A stretch of DNA of 64,000 nucleotides, from the NCBI RefSeq assembly GCF_000169455.1, contig NZ_AAYC01000013.1, positions 62,001 through 126,000 of the forward strand, in the 5' to 3' direction. The notes below the pieces were generated by a model. That model saw only the letters and a program-made list of their open reading frames with translations, had not been told where the DNA came from and ran no database searches. Shown in pieces: positions 9,842 to 17,850 of this stretch. Each line of letters begins with the position of its first letter. Position 1 is the stretch's first letter. A program made the position numbers and the translations under genes. Source of the stretch: Roseobacter sp. SK209-2-6. GTDB lineage: Bacteria; Pseudomonadota; Alphaproteobacteria; Rhodobacterales; Rhodobacteraceae.

Positions 9842-10764
9842 CCTCCGCCCTGTCCTTTCCCGACGTGACCCAGCTGGCCGTCCCGTTTTTTATTGCCGCC
9901 ATCCTGGCAGAGTTCCTGTGGATCGCCATCAAGGGGCGTGGTGGCCGCTATGAGACCCGCGATGCAGTGACTTCCCTGATCATGGGCGCCGGAAGTGTGG
10001 CCTCCGGTCTGGTGCTGGGCTTTATTGCCTGGGGATTCTTCATGCTCCTTTGGCAGATCACACCGCTGGACATGGGGACATCGATCTGGGCCATTCTGAT
10101 CTGCTTTGTGCTTGATGACCTACGTTACTACTGGGTCCACCGGTTTGGGCACCGTATTCGCTGGGTTTGGGCCAGCCATGTGAACCACCATTCCAGCCAG
10201 CATTACAATCTGACCACTGCTTTGCGTCAGACCTGGACAGGCACGTTTTCCTTTGTAATGCTGGTACGCGCACCGCTGGTCCTTCTGGGGTTTCATCCCG
10301 GGTTGGTTCTCTTTGTGGGAGGGATCAATCTGGTCTACCAGTTCTGGATTCACACCGAAGCCATCGGCAAGATGCCACGCTGGTTCGAGGCGGTGATGAA
10401 CACCCCCAGCCATCATCGCGTTCACCACGGTCGCAATCCTCGCTACTTGGACTGCAACTATGCGGGTGTTTTCATCATCTGGGACAAGATGTTTGGCACC
10501 TTTGTGCCTGAACAGGAACGTGATCCGGTCGACTATGGCCTAGTCTATAATATTGCGACCTTCAATCCGCTGCGCGTGGCTTTTCACGAATGGGTCTCGA
10601 TTTTTCGCGATGTCACCCAAAGCAACCTCACCCTGAAAGAGCGCCTGCTCTATGCCTTTGCTCCGCCGGGATACAGCCATGATGGGAGTAGGGACACTTC
10701 TGAAACCATTAAGAAAAAGCACTTGGATCGTCACCCGCAAGACCGTGGCACCCCTGGTCTGTGA
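9838..10764 (+). CDS. Sterol desaturase / fatty acid hydroxylase family protein
   Basis: Integral-membrane di-iron oxygenase of the fatty acid hydroxylase superfamily, 308 residues. The histidine clusters that bind iron are visible: HRFGHR (about residue 101), HVNHHSSQHYN and HRVHHGRN. Several hydrophobic segments surround them (PFFIAAILAEFLWIAI, VASGLVLGFIAWGFFMLL). The substrate is probably a lipid or isoprenoid but cannot be named from sequence. It overlaps the preceding membrane-anchored gene by four bases. The C-terminal tail (DTSETIKKKHLDRHPQD) is hydrophilic and likely cytoplasmic. Confidence 0.9.
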   Translation: MTSALSFPDVTQLAVPFFIAAILAEFLWIAIKGRGGRYETRDAVTSLIMGAGSVASGLVLGFIAWGFFMLLWQITPLDMGTSIWAILICFVLDDLRYYWVHRFGHRIRWVWASHVNHHSSQHYNLTTALRQTWTGTFSFVMLVRAPLVLLGFHPGLVLFVGGINLVYQFWIHTEAIGKMPRWFEAVMNTPSHHRVHHGRNPRYLDCNYAGVFIIWDKMFGTFVPEQERDPVDYGLVYNIATFNPLRVAFHEWVSIFRDVTQSNLTLKERLLYAFAPPGYSHDGSRDTSETIKKKHLDRHPQDRGTPGL

Positions 10765-10903
10765 CCTGGCAGGATGCAGAGGGACCGCAGCCCTCAGAAG
10801 ATTTCCATCAAATTTGAACTTTAAGCCTGCCTTTATCCTTTTGTCCGATGCTCCCCTGTGACGCATAGTCCCCAGTTGGGGAATAGATCCAGGGGGCCTG
10901 AAA

Positions 10904-11746
10904 GTGGTTAGCAAGCGATTGATGAAACGGGCAAGTATCCCCGAAGGCGGCCAGGACCCTCTTTCGGCGGCCGTGGTACGGCGGGATCGCTCTGTTCTGG
11001 ACGTGGTTGCAGAAGCTGTAAAACACGATCAAACGCTGTTGGCCTTTCAGCCTATCATGCAGGCCATGCCTCCCCATGAGGTCGCCTTTTACGAAGGCTA
11101 CATTCGTGTGCTGGATTCCACCGGTCGGGTGATCCCCGCGCGGGAATTCATGCATGTGGTTGCAGACACGGAAATTGGCCGCGAGCTGGATTGCTTGGCC
11201 CTGCAGCATGGCCTCCGGGCGCTGGCCAAATCGCCTCAGATCCGTCTGTCGGTAAACATGTCAGCACGCGCAATCGGCTATTCCCGCTGGAACAAGGTGC
11301 TGGAACGCTTTCTGAAAAAGGACAATACCCTGGGCGAACGTCTGGTTCTGGAAATCACCGAAGCCTCAGCTATGGATACACCCGAGTTGGTGATCGATTT
11401 CATGGACCGGATGCAGAAACACGGGATCGCATTTGCACTGGATAATTTCGGAGCGGGCGCTACCGCGATTGGACATTTCCGAGACTTCCTCTTTGATGCG
11501 GTCAAAATCGATGGCCAGTTCATTCGGGGCCTGTCCAGCAACTACGACAATCAGGCGGTCACCCGCGCCCTGGTCGGCATTGCAAAACAATTCGATCTAC
11601 TGGTGGTCGCCGAATCCGTAGAAACAGAACAGGACGCTGCGATGCTTGTCTCCATGGGTGTGGATTGCCTGCAAGGCTTCCTTTATGGCGCCCCCATGGT
11701 GACCCCACCCTGGCTGGAAGACCTCAAACAGCGTAGCCGGGCCTGA
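10904..11746 (+). CDS. EAL-domain protein with altered active-site motifs
   Basis: EAL domains hydrolyse cyclic di-GMP, or bind it when degenerate. This 280-residue protein is a stand-alone EAL domain. Aligned motifs are EGYIR (E64) in place of EALxR, NMSA (N118), EITE (E150, E153), DNFGAG (D180, N181) in place of DDFGTG, KID (K201), ESVE (E237, E240) and QGF (Q257). Most metal and catalytic positions are kept, but the second aspartate of the DDFG loop is Asn, so activity may be weak or lost. I use a GTG start (10904) because AGGGGG precedes it; an ATG six codons on has no such site. There is no visible sensor domain or membrane segment. Confidence 0.85.
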   Translation: MVSKRLMKRASIPEGGQDPLSAAVVRRDRSVLDVVAEAVKHDQTLLAFQPIMQAMPPHEVAFYEGYIRVLDSTGRVIPAREFMHVVADTEIGRELDCLALQHGLRALAKSPQIRLSVNMSARAIGYSRWNKVLERFLKKDNTLGERLVLEITEASAMDTPELVIDFMDRMQKHGIAFALDNFGAGATAIGHFRDFLFDAVKIDGQFIRGLSSNYDNQAVTRALVGIAKQFDLLVVAESVETEQDAAMLVSMGVDCLQGFLYGAPMVTPPWLEDLKQRSRA

Positions 11747-11885
11747 ACCTCAGTTGAGCCGCTAACGCCGCGCCGCAGCAGTGGAATTCTCCCCCTGCAG
11801 CTGGAAGCATCCTGCGCGTTCTAAGCTTGAAATTACCTTTTTTTCTAACCCCGGTTGACTCACTCTTTCCCCTGAGACACCCTGT

Positions 11886-11909
11886 CTATTGCTGCAAGTG
11901 CAGCAATAG
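11886..11909. promoter_or_regulatory. Likely PhaR operator upstream of phaA
   Basis: A perfect 10-bp inverted repeat (CTATTGCTGC, 4-base spacer AAGT, GCAGCAATAG) lies about 110 bases before phaA. Its core CTGC-N4-GCAG matches the TGC-rich sites bound by PhaR, the polyhydroxybutyrate-responsive repressor known from Paracoccus and Rhodobacter. A possible -35 (TTGACT, 11855-11860) lies just upstream, so bound protein would cover the promoter. The phaR gene itself is not in this window. Confidence 0.65.
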
Positions 11910-12018
11910 ATTATGTCGGCACTCAGAGGGAATGGGAAAGATTCTTGCGTGGTGAACCAGATCTTCATTTCGTTTTGGATTCCCAGACCACAAATTTGAT
12001 GGCAGAGGAGCCATATCG

Positions 12019-13197
12019 ATGACCAATGTTGTAATTGCATCCGCCGCGCGAACAGCCGTCGGCAGTTTTGGTGGAGCTTTCGCCAATACCCCCGCGCATG
12101 ATCTCGGCGCAGCTGTGCTTGAAGCCGTGGTCGAACGTGCAGGCGTTGACAAGGCAGAAGTCTCTGAGACCATTCTGGGCCAGGTCCTGACCGCTGCCCA
12201 GGGCCAGAACCCCGCCCGGCAAGCTCATGTTAACGCAGGCCTGCCCAAAGAAAGCTCTGCCTGGGGAATTAACCAGGTCTGCGGATCCGGCCTGCGCGCC
12301 GTGGCACTGGCTGCTCAGCACATTCAGTTGGGGGATGCCTCCATCGTTGCTGCTGGTGGTCAAGAGAACATGACCCTTTCGACCCATGCTGCGCATCTGC
12401 GCGCCGGTCACAAGATGGGCGACCTCAAATATATCGACACGATGATCCGTGATGGTCTCTGGGATGCTTTCAACGGCTACCACATGGGCCAGACAGCGGA
12501 AAACGTAGCCGAGCAGTGGCAGATCTCCCGCGAAATGCAGGATGAATTTGCGGTTGCGTCGCAGAACAAGGCCGAAGCGGCGCAGAAAGCCGGCAAATTC
12601 GCTGATGAGATCGCCGCCTTCACAGTGAAGACCCGCAAGGGCGATATCATTGTCGACAGCGATGAATACATCCGCCACGGCGCCACTATCGAAGGCATGC
12701 AAAAACTGCGCCCCGCATTCGTGCGCGATGGCGGCACCGTAACCGCGGCCAATGCCTCTGGCATCAATGATGGTGCGGCAGCTGCCCTTTTGATGGGCGC
12801 CGATGAAGCCGAGCGTCGCGGCATCGAGCCTCTCGCCCGCATAGCCTCTTATGCGACTGCCGGCCTTGACCCATCAATCATGGGCGTCGGCCCGATCCAT
12901 GCCTCCCGCAAGGCGCTGGAAAAAGCTGGCTGGTCCGTGGACGATCTGGAATTGGTCGAAGCCAACGAAGCCTTTGCTGCCCAAGCCTGTGCCGTGAACA
13001 AGGACATGGGCTGGGATCCGGCCATCGTCAACGTAAACGGCGGTGCCATCGCCATCGGCCACCCGATTGGTGCATCTGGCTGCCGGGTTCTGAACACCCT
13101 GCTGTTCGAGATGAAGCGCCGCGATGCCAAGAAAGGCCTTGCCACCCTCTGCATTGGTGGCGGCATGGGCGTGGCCATGTGCCTGGAGCGCCCCTGA
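12019..13197 (+). CDS. phaA: Acetyl-CoA acetyltransferase (beta-ketothiolase)
   Basis: Condenses two acetyl-CoA into acetoacetyl-CoA, the first step of polyhydroxybutyrate synthesis, and can run backwards in degradation. The 392-residue length is standard for a type II thiolase. The acylated cysteine is in VCGSGLRAV (about C88). The second active-site pair is GHPIGASG (histidine) and CIGGGMG (cysteine) near the C-terminus. GAGGAG precedes the ATG. It is followed by a strong terminator and then phaB. The TGC-rich palindrome upstream suggests control by PhaR. It could also be called phbA or atoB; the phaB neighbour favours the PHB role. Confidence 0.95.
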   Translation: MTNVVIASAARTAVGSFGGAFANTPAHDLGAAVLEAVVERAGVDKAEVSETILGQVLTAAQGQNPARQAHVNAGLPKESSAWGINQVCGSGLRAVALAAQHIQLGDASIVAAGGQENMTLSTHAAHLRAGHKMGDLKYIDTMIRDGLWDAFNGYHMGQTAENVAEQWQISREMQDEFAVASQNKAEAAQKAGKFADEIAAFTVKTRKGDIIVDSDEYIRHGATIEGMQKLRPAFVRDGGTVTAANASGINDGAAAALLMGADEAERRGIEPLARIASYATAGLDPSIMGVGPIHASRKALEKAGWSVDDLELVEANEAFAAQACAVNKDMGWDPAIVNVNGGAIAIGHPIGASGCRVLNTLLFEMKRRDAKKGLATLCIGGGMGVAMCLERP

Positions 13198-13221
13198 TCT
13201 TGGGCATAAGGAACATAAGAG

Positions 13222-13249
13222 AGGGCGCCCAAGCAGGCGCCCTTTTTAT
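13222..13249 (+). terminator. Rho-independent terminator after phaA
   Basis: An 8-bp perfect stem AGGGCGCC/GGCGCCCT with 6-base loop is followed by TTTTATT, starting 25 bases after the phaA stop. It implies that phaB is at least partly transcribed from its own promoter. Confidence 0.85.
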
Positions 13250-13308
13250 TGACATGACAATAACTTGCCGCAGGTGCGACAAAATACGCGGCATTGCGGC
13301 GAAAATCC

Positions 13309-13349
13309 GTTGCGCAACATTGTTGCGTACAGCATTGTAAAACTATAGC
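13309..13349 (+). promoter_or_regulatory. Candidate phaB promoter with overlapping palindromes
   Basis: GTTGCGCAAC (13309-13318) and CGCAACATTGTTGCG (13313-13327) are perfect overlapping palindromes. A -35-like TTGTTG (13320-13325) within them is followed after 18 bases by TATAGC (13344-13349), about 40 bases before the phaB start. The palindromes would place a DNA-binding protein on the -35 region. The regulator is unknown; the motif differs from the CTGC-N4-GCAG site before phaA. Confidence 0.4.
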
Positions 13350-13388
13350 AAGATTACCAAGCGAATCTCGAATTGGAGGATACCTCAC

Positions 13389-14111
13389 ATGGCACGTACT
13401 GCACTCGTCACCGGCGGCTCCCGCGGCATCGGCGCAGCGATTTCTCAGGCGCTCAAGGACCAGGGGTGCAACGTTGCTGCCACCTATGCTGGCAATGACG
13501 CGGCAGCGGCTCAGTTCACCGAAGAAACCGGCATCAAGACCTACAAATGGAATGTCGGCAGCTATGAAGAAAGCACCGCAGGCATTGCACAGGTCGAAGC
13601 CGACCTCGGCCCCATCGACATTGTGGTTGCCAATGCGGGCATCACCCGCGACGCCCCATTCCATAAGATGACACCAGAGCAGTGGCAGCAGGTGATCGAC
13701 ACCAACCTGACCGGCGTTTTCAACACCGTTCATCCGATCTGGCCCGGCATGCGCGAGCGCAAATTCGGCCGCGTTATCGTGATTTCTTCGATCAACGGCC
13801 AAAAGGGCCAGTTCGCACAGGTGAACTATGCCGCGACAAAGGCGGGCGATCTGGGCATTGTGAAATCCCTGGCGCAGGAAGGTGCGCGCGCAGGCATCAC
13901 CGCCAATGCGATCTGCCCTGGCTACATCGCAACCGAAATGGTCATGGCGGTTCCAGAAAAAGTACGCGAGTCCATTATTGGCCAGATCCCCGCAGGTCGC
14001 CTGGGGGAGCCGGAAGAGATCGCACGTTGCGTGGCCTTCCTGGCCTCCGATGACTCTGGCTTCATCAATGGCTCGACCATCTCCGCCAATGGCGCGCAGT
14101 TCTTTGTCTAA
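13389..14111 (+). CDS. phaB: Acetoacetyl-CoA reductase
   Basis: NADPH-dependent reduction of acetoacetyl-CoA to (R)-3-hydroxybutyryl-CoA, the monomer for polyhydroxybutyrate. A 240-residue short-chain dehydrogenase: the cofactor loop GGSRGIGAAI is at residues 8-17, NAG at about 82, catalytic Ser in ISSINGQKG, and the YxxxK pair in NYAATKAG. GGAGG lies 8 bases before the ATG. It closely follows phaA, which settles the role over the similar FabG. A PHB synthase gene is not in the window. Confidence 0.95.
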   Translation: MARTALVTGGSRGIGAAISQALKDQGCNVAATYAGNDAAAAQFTEETGIKTYKWNVGSYEESTAGIAQVEADLGPIDIVVANAGITRDAPFHKMTPEQWQQVIDTNLTGVFNTVHPIWPGMRERKFGRVIVISSINGQKGQFAQVNYAATKAGDLGIVKSLAQEGARAGITANAICPGYIATEMVMAVPEKVRESIIGQIPAGRLGEPEEIARCVAFLASDDSGFINGSTISANGAQFFV

Positions 14112-14151
14112 GCCGGTTTTGTGCTGATCTTTCTGTCAGCCAAGAAATGGC

Positions 14152-14183
14152 AAGGGCCGGCCCATATGGACCGGCCCTTTTCC
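14152..14183 (+). terminator. Rho-independent terminator after phaB
   Basis: A 9-bp perfect stem AAGGGCCGG/CCGGCCCTT (14152-14160 and 14171-14179), with an inner CCATATGG palindrome, is followed by TTTTCC. It lies 40 bases after the phaB stop. Because the arms start AA and end TT it may also serve the leftward small gene that ends at 14216. Confidence 0.8.
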
Positions 14184-14215
14184 TATCCCGTAAGAACCAA
14201 AAAATAGCGGCGCGC

Positions 14216-14362
14216 CTAGGCCCAGCGGGAAACTTTTGGTCTGATCGAAATCGGCACCCTGCGACGAAAGATCCAGCTCAGCGCCAGACCAAAGGCTTTT
14301 GCACGCTCTTCATGCGCTTGATGCAGGGCCTTTTTGATATCTGCATTTGCTGTGAATTCCAT
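14216..14362 (-). CDS. Small basic protein, 48 residues
   Basis: Not recognised by function. ATG at 14362 with GGAGG 9 bases upstream; the peptide starts MEFTANADIKKALHQAHEER and continues through an amphipathic helix (AKAFGLALSWIFRRR) to a basic tail. Tiny proteins with this N-terminal pattern (a short acidic start, then xKALxxAHxER) recur in Rhodobacteraceae as far as I recall. It is transcribed towards phaB and away from the LysR gene. Good ribosome site and protein-like helix support it despite its length. Confidence 0.6.
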   Translation of the reverse strand: MEFTANADIKKALHQAHEERAKAFGLALSWIFRRRVPISIRPKVSRWA

Positions 14363-14447
14363 CGTTTCAGCCTCCAATTCAGATCAGTTTGCTTAACCTG
14401 ACACCAATATGCGACGTCGCGTTGGAAGCAACAAACGAGACTTTTCC

Positions 14448-14468
14448 TACCTTCAGTTAAGGTATACT
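14448..14468 (+). promoter_or_regulatory. Promoter and dyad directly before the LysR gene
   Basis: TACCTT and AAGGTA form a perfect inverted repeat (14448-14464, 5-base spacer). The dyad overlaps a -10-like TATACT (14463-14468) that sits only 8 bases before the ATG at 14477. Transcription from this -10 would begin at or next to the start codon, giving a leaderless message, in line with the absence of a ribosome site. The dyad is well placed for autorepression. Confidence 0.5.
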
Positions 14469-14476
14469 TATCTGAA

Positions 14477-15424
14477 ATGTCTGATCGCCTCCCACCCCTT
14501 ACTGCCCTGCGTGCCTTTGACGCCGCCGCACGTCACATGTCTTTTGCTAAAGCGGCAGATGAGCTGCACGTCACCCCTGCCGCCCTCTCCTTTCAGATCA
14601 AATCCCTGGAAGAGCATCTTGGCCAACCGCTGTTTCGACGCCTGAATCGAGCGGTGGAGCTGACGGAGGCAGGCAGAAGCCTGGCCCCCGGCACACAGGA
14701 AGGGTTTGAGGCCCTGACCGCCGCCTGGAGAGCGGTACGGCGTTTGCAGGACAACACCACCCTGACTGTTACAGCCGGGCCGGGCCTGACTGCAAAATGG
14801 CTCGCACCCCGGCTCTATGAATTTGCCCGCGCCCACCCAGAAATCGATCTGCGCTTTTCGGCGACTTTACGAATGATGGATTTTGCCCGGGATGAAGTCG
14901 ATGTCGCCATTCGCTTTGGCTATGGACCAGACGAGGGGCTTTATGTGGTGCGGGTACCGCCGGAATGGGTGACACCGGTGATGTCGCCAGAGCTCGCTGA
15001 GCAATTCAAAACCCCCGAGAGTCTGCGAGAGGCACCTCTGATCTTTGACGAATCAATCGATTTTCTGGACCCACCATGTGATTGGCCCGCCTGGTTCCGC
15101 ACCCAGGGTATCGATTTCACCCCCACTCATGGGTCACATTTTTCGCAGGCGGATCATGCCATTGACGCCGCCGTTGCTGGAGCAGGCGTAGCACTGGGTC
15201 GGCGCGGCATGGCCATTACGGACCTGCATGCTGGCCGTCTGGTCGCCCCGTTCAAAACCGCTATCGAGACTAAGGCACATTTTCGCTTTCTCTGCGCACC
15301 GGGCACCGAAACGCGACCCCAGATCGCAGCATTTAGAGATTGGTTTATCGCGGAGATTGAAAAGACGGCCTATGTATCGGAAGAATTCAACATCATCCCG
15401 GCAGAGGACATCCCACGCTTATGA
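14477..15424 (+). CDS. LysR-family regulator, GcvA-like
   Basis: DNA-binding transcription factor. The 315-residue protein begins with a winged helix-turn-helix (LTALRAFDAAARHMSFAKAA, then ELHVTPAALSFQIKSLEEHL) ending in LFRRLNRAVELTEAG, the pattern of the GcvA subgroup. The effector-binding domain follows, with DVDVAIRFGYG-like text near residue 140 (DEVDVAIRFG). There is no ribosome site before the ATG, but a -10 hexamer is 8 bases away. It overlaps the downstream exporter gene by ATGA, so it may control that gene. Confidence 0.9.
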   Translation: MSDRLPPLTALRAFDAAARHMSFAKAADELHVTPAALSFQIKSLEEHLGQPLFRRLNRAVELTEAGRSLAPGTQEGFEALTAAWRAVRRLQDNTTLTVTAGPGLTAKWLAPRLYEFARAHPEIDLRFSATLRMMDFARDEVDVAIRFGYGPDEGLYVVRVPPEWVTPVMSPELAEQFKTPESLREAPLIFDESIDFLDPPCDWPAWFRTQGIDFTPTHGSHFSQADHAIDAAVAGAGVALGRRGMAITDLHAGRLVAPFKTAIETKAHFRFLCAPGTETRPQIAAFRDWFIAEIEKTAYVSEEFNIIPAEDIPRL

Positions 15425-16278
15425 CTAAATCTCGGGCCACCTCGATTGGCTTTGTCGCGGTCTTGCTTTGGGCCCTTTTGGCTCTGTTCACCGTTGGCTC
15501 AGAGCCGACGCCCCCGCTTCTTTTAAATGCGCTCTGCTTTAGTATAGGTGGCACCCTGGGTCTGGTCTGGACTGCAGCCAAGGGTGACTTGCCCAGCCTG
15601 CGCAGGGTGCCGCTCAAGGTCTATGCCTTTGGCACGGTCGGCCTTTTTGGCTATCACGCGCTCTACTTCTCAGCGCTGCGACTGGCGCCAGCCGCAGAGG
15701 CCGGGCTCATCGCTTACCTCTGGCCACTTCTGATCGTACTCTTCTCTGGCCTGCTACCCGGTGAGAGCCTGCGCACCGGGCATTTGATTGGTGCGCTCCT
15801 GGGCTTTGCCGGCGCCGCTGCGATCATTTCAGGTGGGAATGCCGGGTTTCAGATAGAATACCTGCCCGGATACATTCTGGCCTTTCTCTGCGCGCTCACC
15901 TGGTCCGGCTATTCGGTGTTGTCACGACGCCTTGGCTCAGCCCCCACAAGTTCAGTGGCGATCTTCTGTCTGGCCTCTGCGCTGGCCTCCTGGATCCTGC
16001 ACTTTTCCCTAGAGGAAACGGTCTGGCCCGCAGGTGGACTCGGCTGGGCCTCAACACTTTTGCTGGGAGTGGGGCCAGTGGGTCTGGCGTTCTATGTCTG
16101 GGACATTGGCGTCAAACAGGGAGATATCCAGCTTTTGGGAACCAGCTCTTATGCGGCCCCTCTCCTATCGACCCTGGTTCTGGTTCTGGCAGGTATTGCG
16201 GAACCTGGCTGGCCCCTGGCCCTAGCCGCCGCATTGATCACAGGTGGCGCAGTTCTAGCCGCCAAGAGCAGCGCCTGA
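15421..16278 (+). CDS. EamA/DMT-family exporter, YddG-like
   Basis: A 285-residue inner-membrane transporter with about ten hydrophobic segments arranged as two EamA repeats. The start MTKSRATSIGFVAVLLWALLALFT resembles the YddG branch, which exports aromatic amino acids. It is translationally coupled to the preceding LysR gene through a four-base overlap, suggesting that the regulator and exporter act as a unit responding to an amino acid or analogue. Substrate assignment is inference from subgroup resemblance. Confidence 0.82.
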   Translation: MTKSRATSIGFVAVLLWALLALFTVGSEPTPPLLLNALCFSIGGTLGLVWTAAKGDLPSLRRVPLKVYAFGTVGLFGYHALYFSALRLAPAAEAGLIAYLWPLLIVLFSGLLPGESLRTGHLIGALLGFAGAAAIISGGNAGFQIEYLPGYILAFLCALTWSGYSVLSRRLGSAPTSSVAIFCLASALASWILHFSLEETVWPAGGLGWASTLLLGVGPVGLAFYVWDIGVKQGDIQLLGTSSYAAPLLSTLVLVLAGIAEPGWPLALAAALITGGAVLAAKSSA

Positions 16279-16315
16279 CATCCACAGGAAACTCACAACC
16301 GGCCATCAGCCTGTC

Positions 16316-16354
16316 TCAAAAACGCAAAAGGGCCACCATTTGGCAGCCCTTGCG
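16316..16354 (-). terminator. Terminator between the exporter and ydcH-like gene
   Basis: Read leftward, CGCAAGGGCTGCC pairs with GGTGGCCCTTTTGCG (one bulge, AAAT loop) and runs into TTTTTG. It lies 20 bases downstream of the small DUF465 gene. In the other direction the same stem ends with AAAA on the far side and a weak T-run, so it mainly serves the leftward gene but may act for both. Confidence 0.7.
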
Positions 16355-16374
16355 AAAACTCTCATTAAGGGGAT

Positions 16375-16554
16375 CTATGCCACTTCAGCTTCGCTCGACA
16401 GACGCTCAATCTCTTCCTTCAGTTTAAGCTTCTGTTTTTTCATTTCAGCAATCTGCAGGCCATCTGTTCCCGGCGATCGCTGTGCTAGTTCAACTTCCGT
16501 ACTCAGGTGCTCATGCTTCTTTTTAAGTTCGGTAAGATGCGAGCTGAGGCTCAT
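16375..16554 (-). CDS. YdcH family protein (DUF465)
   Basis: A 59-residue, almost wholly helical protein (SLSSHLTELKKKHEHLS, then QIAEMKKQKLKLKEEIERL) of the YdcH/DUF465 family, which forms short coiled-coil hairpins; no biochemical role is established. The ATG at 16554 has GGAGG 6 bases upstream, so the longer frame reading further upstream is not used. It is monocistronic, with a terminator right after it. Confidence 0.88.
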   Translation of the reverse strand: MSLSSHLTELKKKHEHLSTEVELAQRSPGTDGLQIAEMKKQKLKLKEEIERLSSEAEVA

Positions 16555-16765
16555 GGCGTTCCTCCATAAATGAGTATTGCGAATGCCCCACCATTTGGGG
16601 GCAGAATGGAGTGGAGCACATGTTTTACGCGATGTCACGCTGCAGACGCATAGTTTTTGACATGAAGTTGTTACATCGGCCAAAGCCCGCGCAGTTTGGG
16701 TCGAATCGGGCCAAAAAGAAGAGCCATAGCGGTGGTGGAAAGGCCTATGCAGCTTAGCTGCGCTC

Positions 16766-17581
16766 TTATCCCGGCCAGTCCAGGGCTGCGCCACTTCGCA
16801 AAATTGCCTGAACCGCTGGCCTATAGTCCTCTTCATCTCGCAGGTGCTGCGCGCCTTGGTGCAACACAAAGGGCGCATGCAGGCGGAACTCTGCGCGCCC
16901 TCCTTTGCGGGCCCTCAAAATGACCAGTTCAGCCTGACGCCCGTCGCGCGCGGCCAATGGCAGAGCCTCCAGCGACCCCAAACGACCAACACAGGCGGAG
17001 AGCATTTCGGGCAAGCGATCCGCCCGCTGTATCATGTGCAAATAGCCTTTGTGGCTCAACCGCCGGGCCGCCACATCGATCCAAAGTTCTAGGGGCGTGG
17101 GCCCAGCCAGGGCGACTTGTCGCCCGGCATCCTGTGCCGGACTATGAGCGCCCGCACGAAAATACGGGGGATTGGCCATGACGTGATCAAACTGACGCTG
17201 CCGCAGGTCAGTGGGCAAATGCGTCAGATCCGCCTGAATGATCTCCAGGTCCTGCGCGTTTTCACAGCCGTTACGACGTGCCAGATCCGCATAGGCCGGC
17301 TGCAACTCAACCCCCGTCAGGCGCAGGTCCGCGACCCTGGCCCCCAAGCACAGGAGCATCTGGCCAGCACCGCATCCCAATTCCAGGACCTTCTGCCCGG
17401 AATGAACAGGGATCGCCGCCGCCAGCAGCACCGGGTCAACCCCTGCCCTATAGCCGGATTTTGGCTGCAACAGCCGGACCTTGCCGCCCAGAAAATCATC
17501 GCAGGTCAGATCCCGCGACGCAAAGCGCTCTGCGGTCGTTTCCGCCGCAGTCTCAGCTGTGGTATCGTTTTTTCTGGTCAT
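16766..17581 (-). CDS. tRNA1(Val) A37 N6-methyltransferase-like SAM methyltransferase
   Basis: Class I SAM-dependent methyltransferase of the TrmN6/YfiC type, predicted to methylate adenine N6 in RNA. In 271 residues: a leading GGKVRLLQPKSGYRAGVDPVL region typical of this group, SAM loop VLELGCGAGQMLLCLG (about residues 62-77), and the amino-methyltransferase motif NPPYF (about residue 137). Its ATG overlaps the DUF2007 stop by ATGA, so they are one operon. The exact tRNA target is assumed from E. coli. Confidence 0.85.
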   Translation of the reverse strand: MTRKNDTTAETAAETTAERFASRDLTCDDFLGGKVRLLQPKSGYRAGVDPVLLAAAIPVHSGQKVLELGCGAGQMLLCLGARVADLRLTGVELQPAYADLARRNGCENAQDLEIIQADLTHLPTDLRQRQFDHVMANPPYFRAGAHSPAQDAGRQVALAGPTPLELWIDVAARRLSHKGYLHMIQRADRLPEMLSACVGRLGSLEALPLAARDGRQAELVILRARKGGRAEFRLHAPFVLHQGAQHLRDEEDYRPAVQAILRSGAALDWPG

Positions 17582-17793
17582 CGTCCCAAAGGGATTTCAT
17601 TGTCGCGCATGGCGCGCAGGGCAAGATCGTAGTCTTCCTCTCGCACCATGAGGCGTCGGGGAAAAATTCCTATGCCGCCCTCGAGGATGCTCATATTTAC
17701 GTCCACTTGAAAGCAGTCTATATCCTCACCCTCAAGAAGGGCGGAGGCAAAGGCCAGGACGGTTGGATCGGTGCTGCGCAAAAGCTCTTTCAT
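17578..17793 (-). CDS. DUF2007 small protein
   Basis: A 71-residue DUF2007 protein, function unknown. It starts MKELLRSTDPTVLAFASALL and carries the conserved GIFPRRLMV strand and a helix REEDYDLALRAM; the fold is a small alpha/beta sandwich related to PII-like signalling modules. The internal ATG at 17793 is chosen because related proteins begin MKELL and the longer frame has no protein-like sequence. It precedes the methyltransferase with a four-base overlap and is divergent from ispB, 57 bases apart. Confidence 0.82.
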   Translation of the reverse strand: MKELLRSTDPTVLAFASALLEGEDIDCFQVDVNMSILEGGIGIFPRRLMVREEDYDLALRAMRDNEIPLGR

Positions 17794-17850
17794 GGGGATG
17801 GATCTAAGGGCAAGGATAGAGCCTTGTCGAGCCTGAAAGCCGGGAACGCA

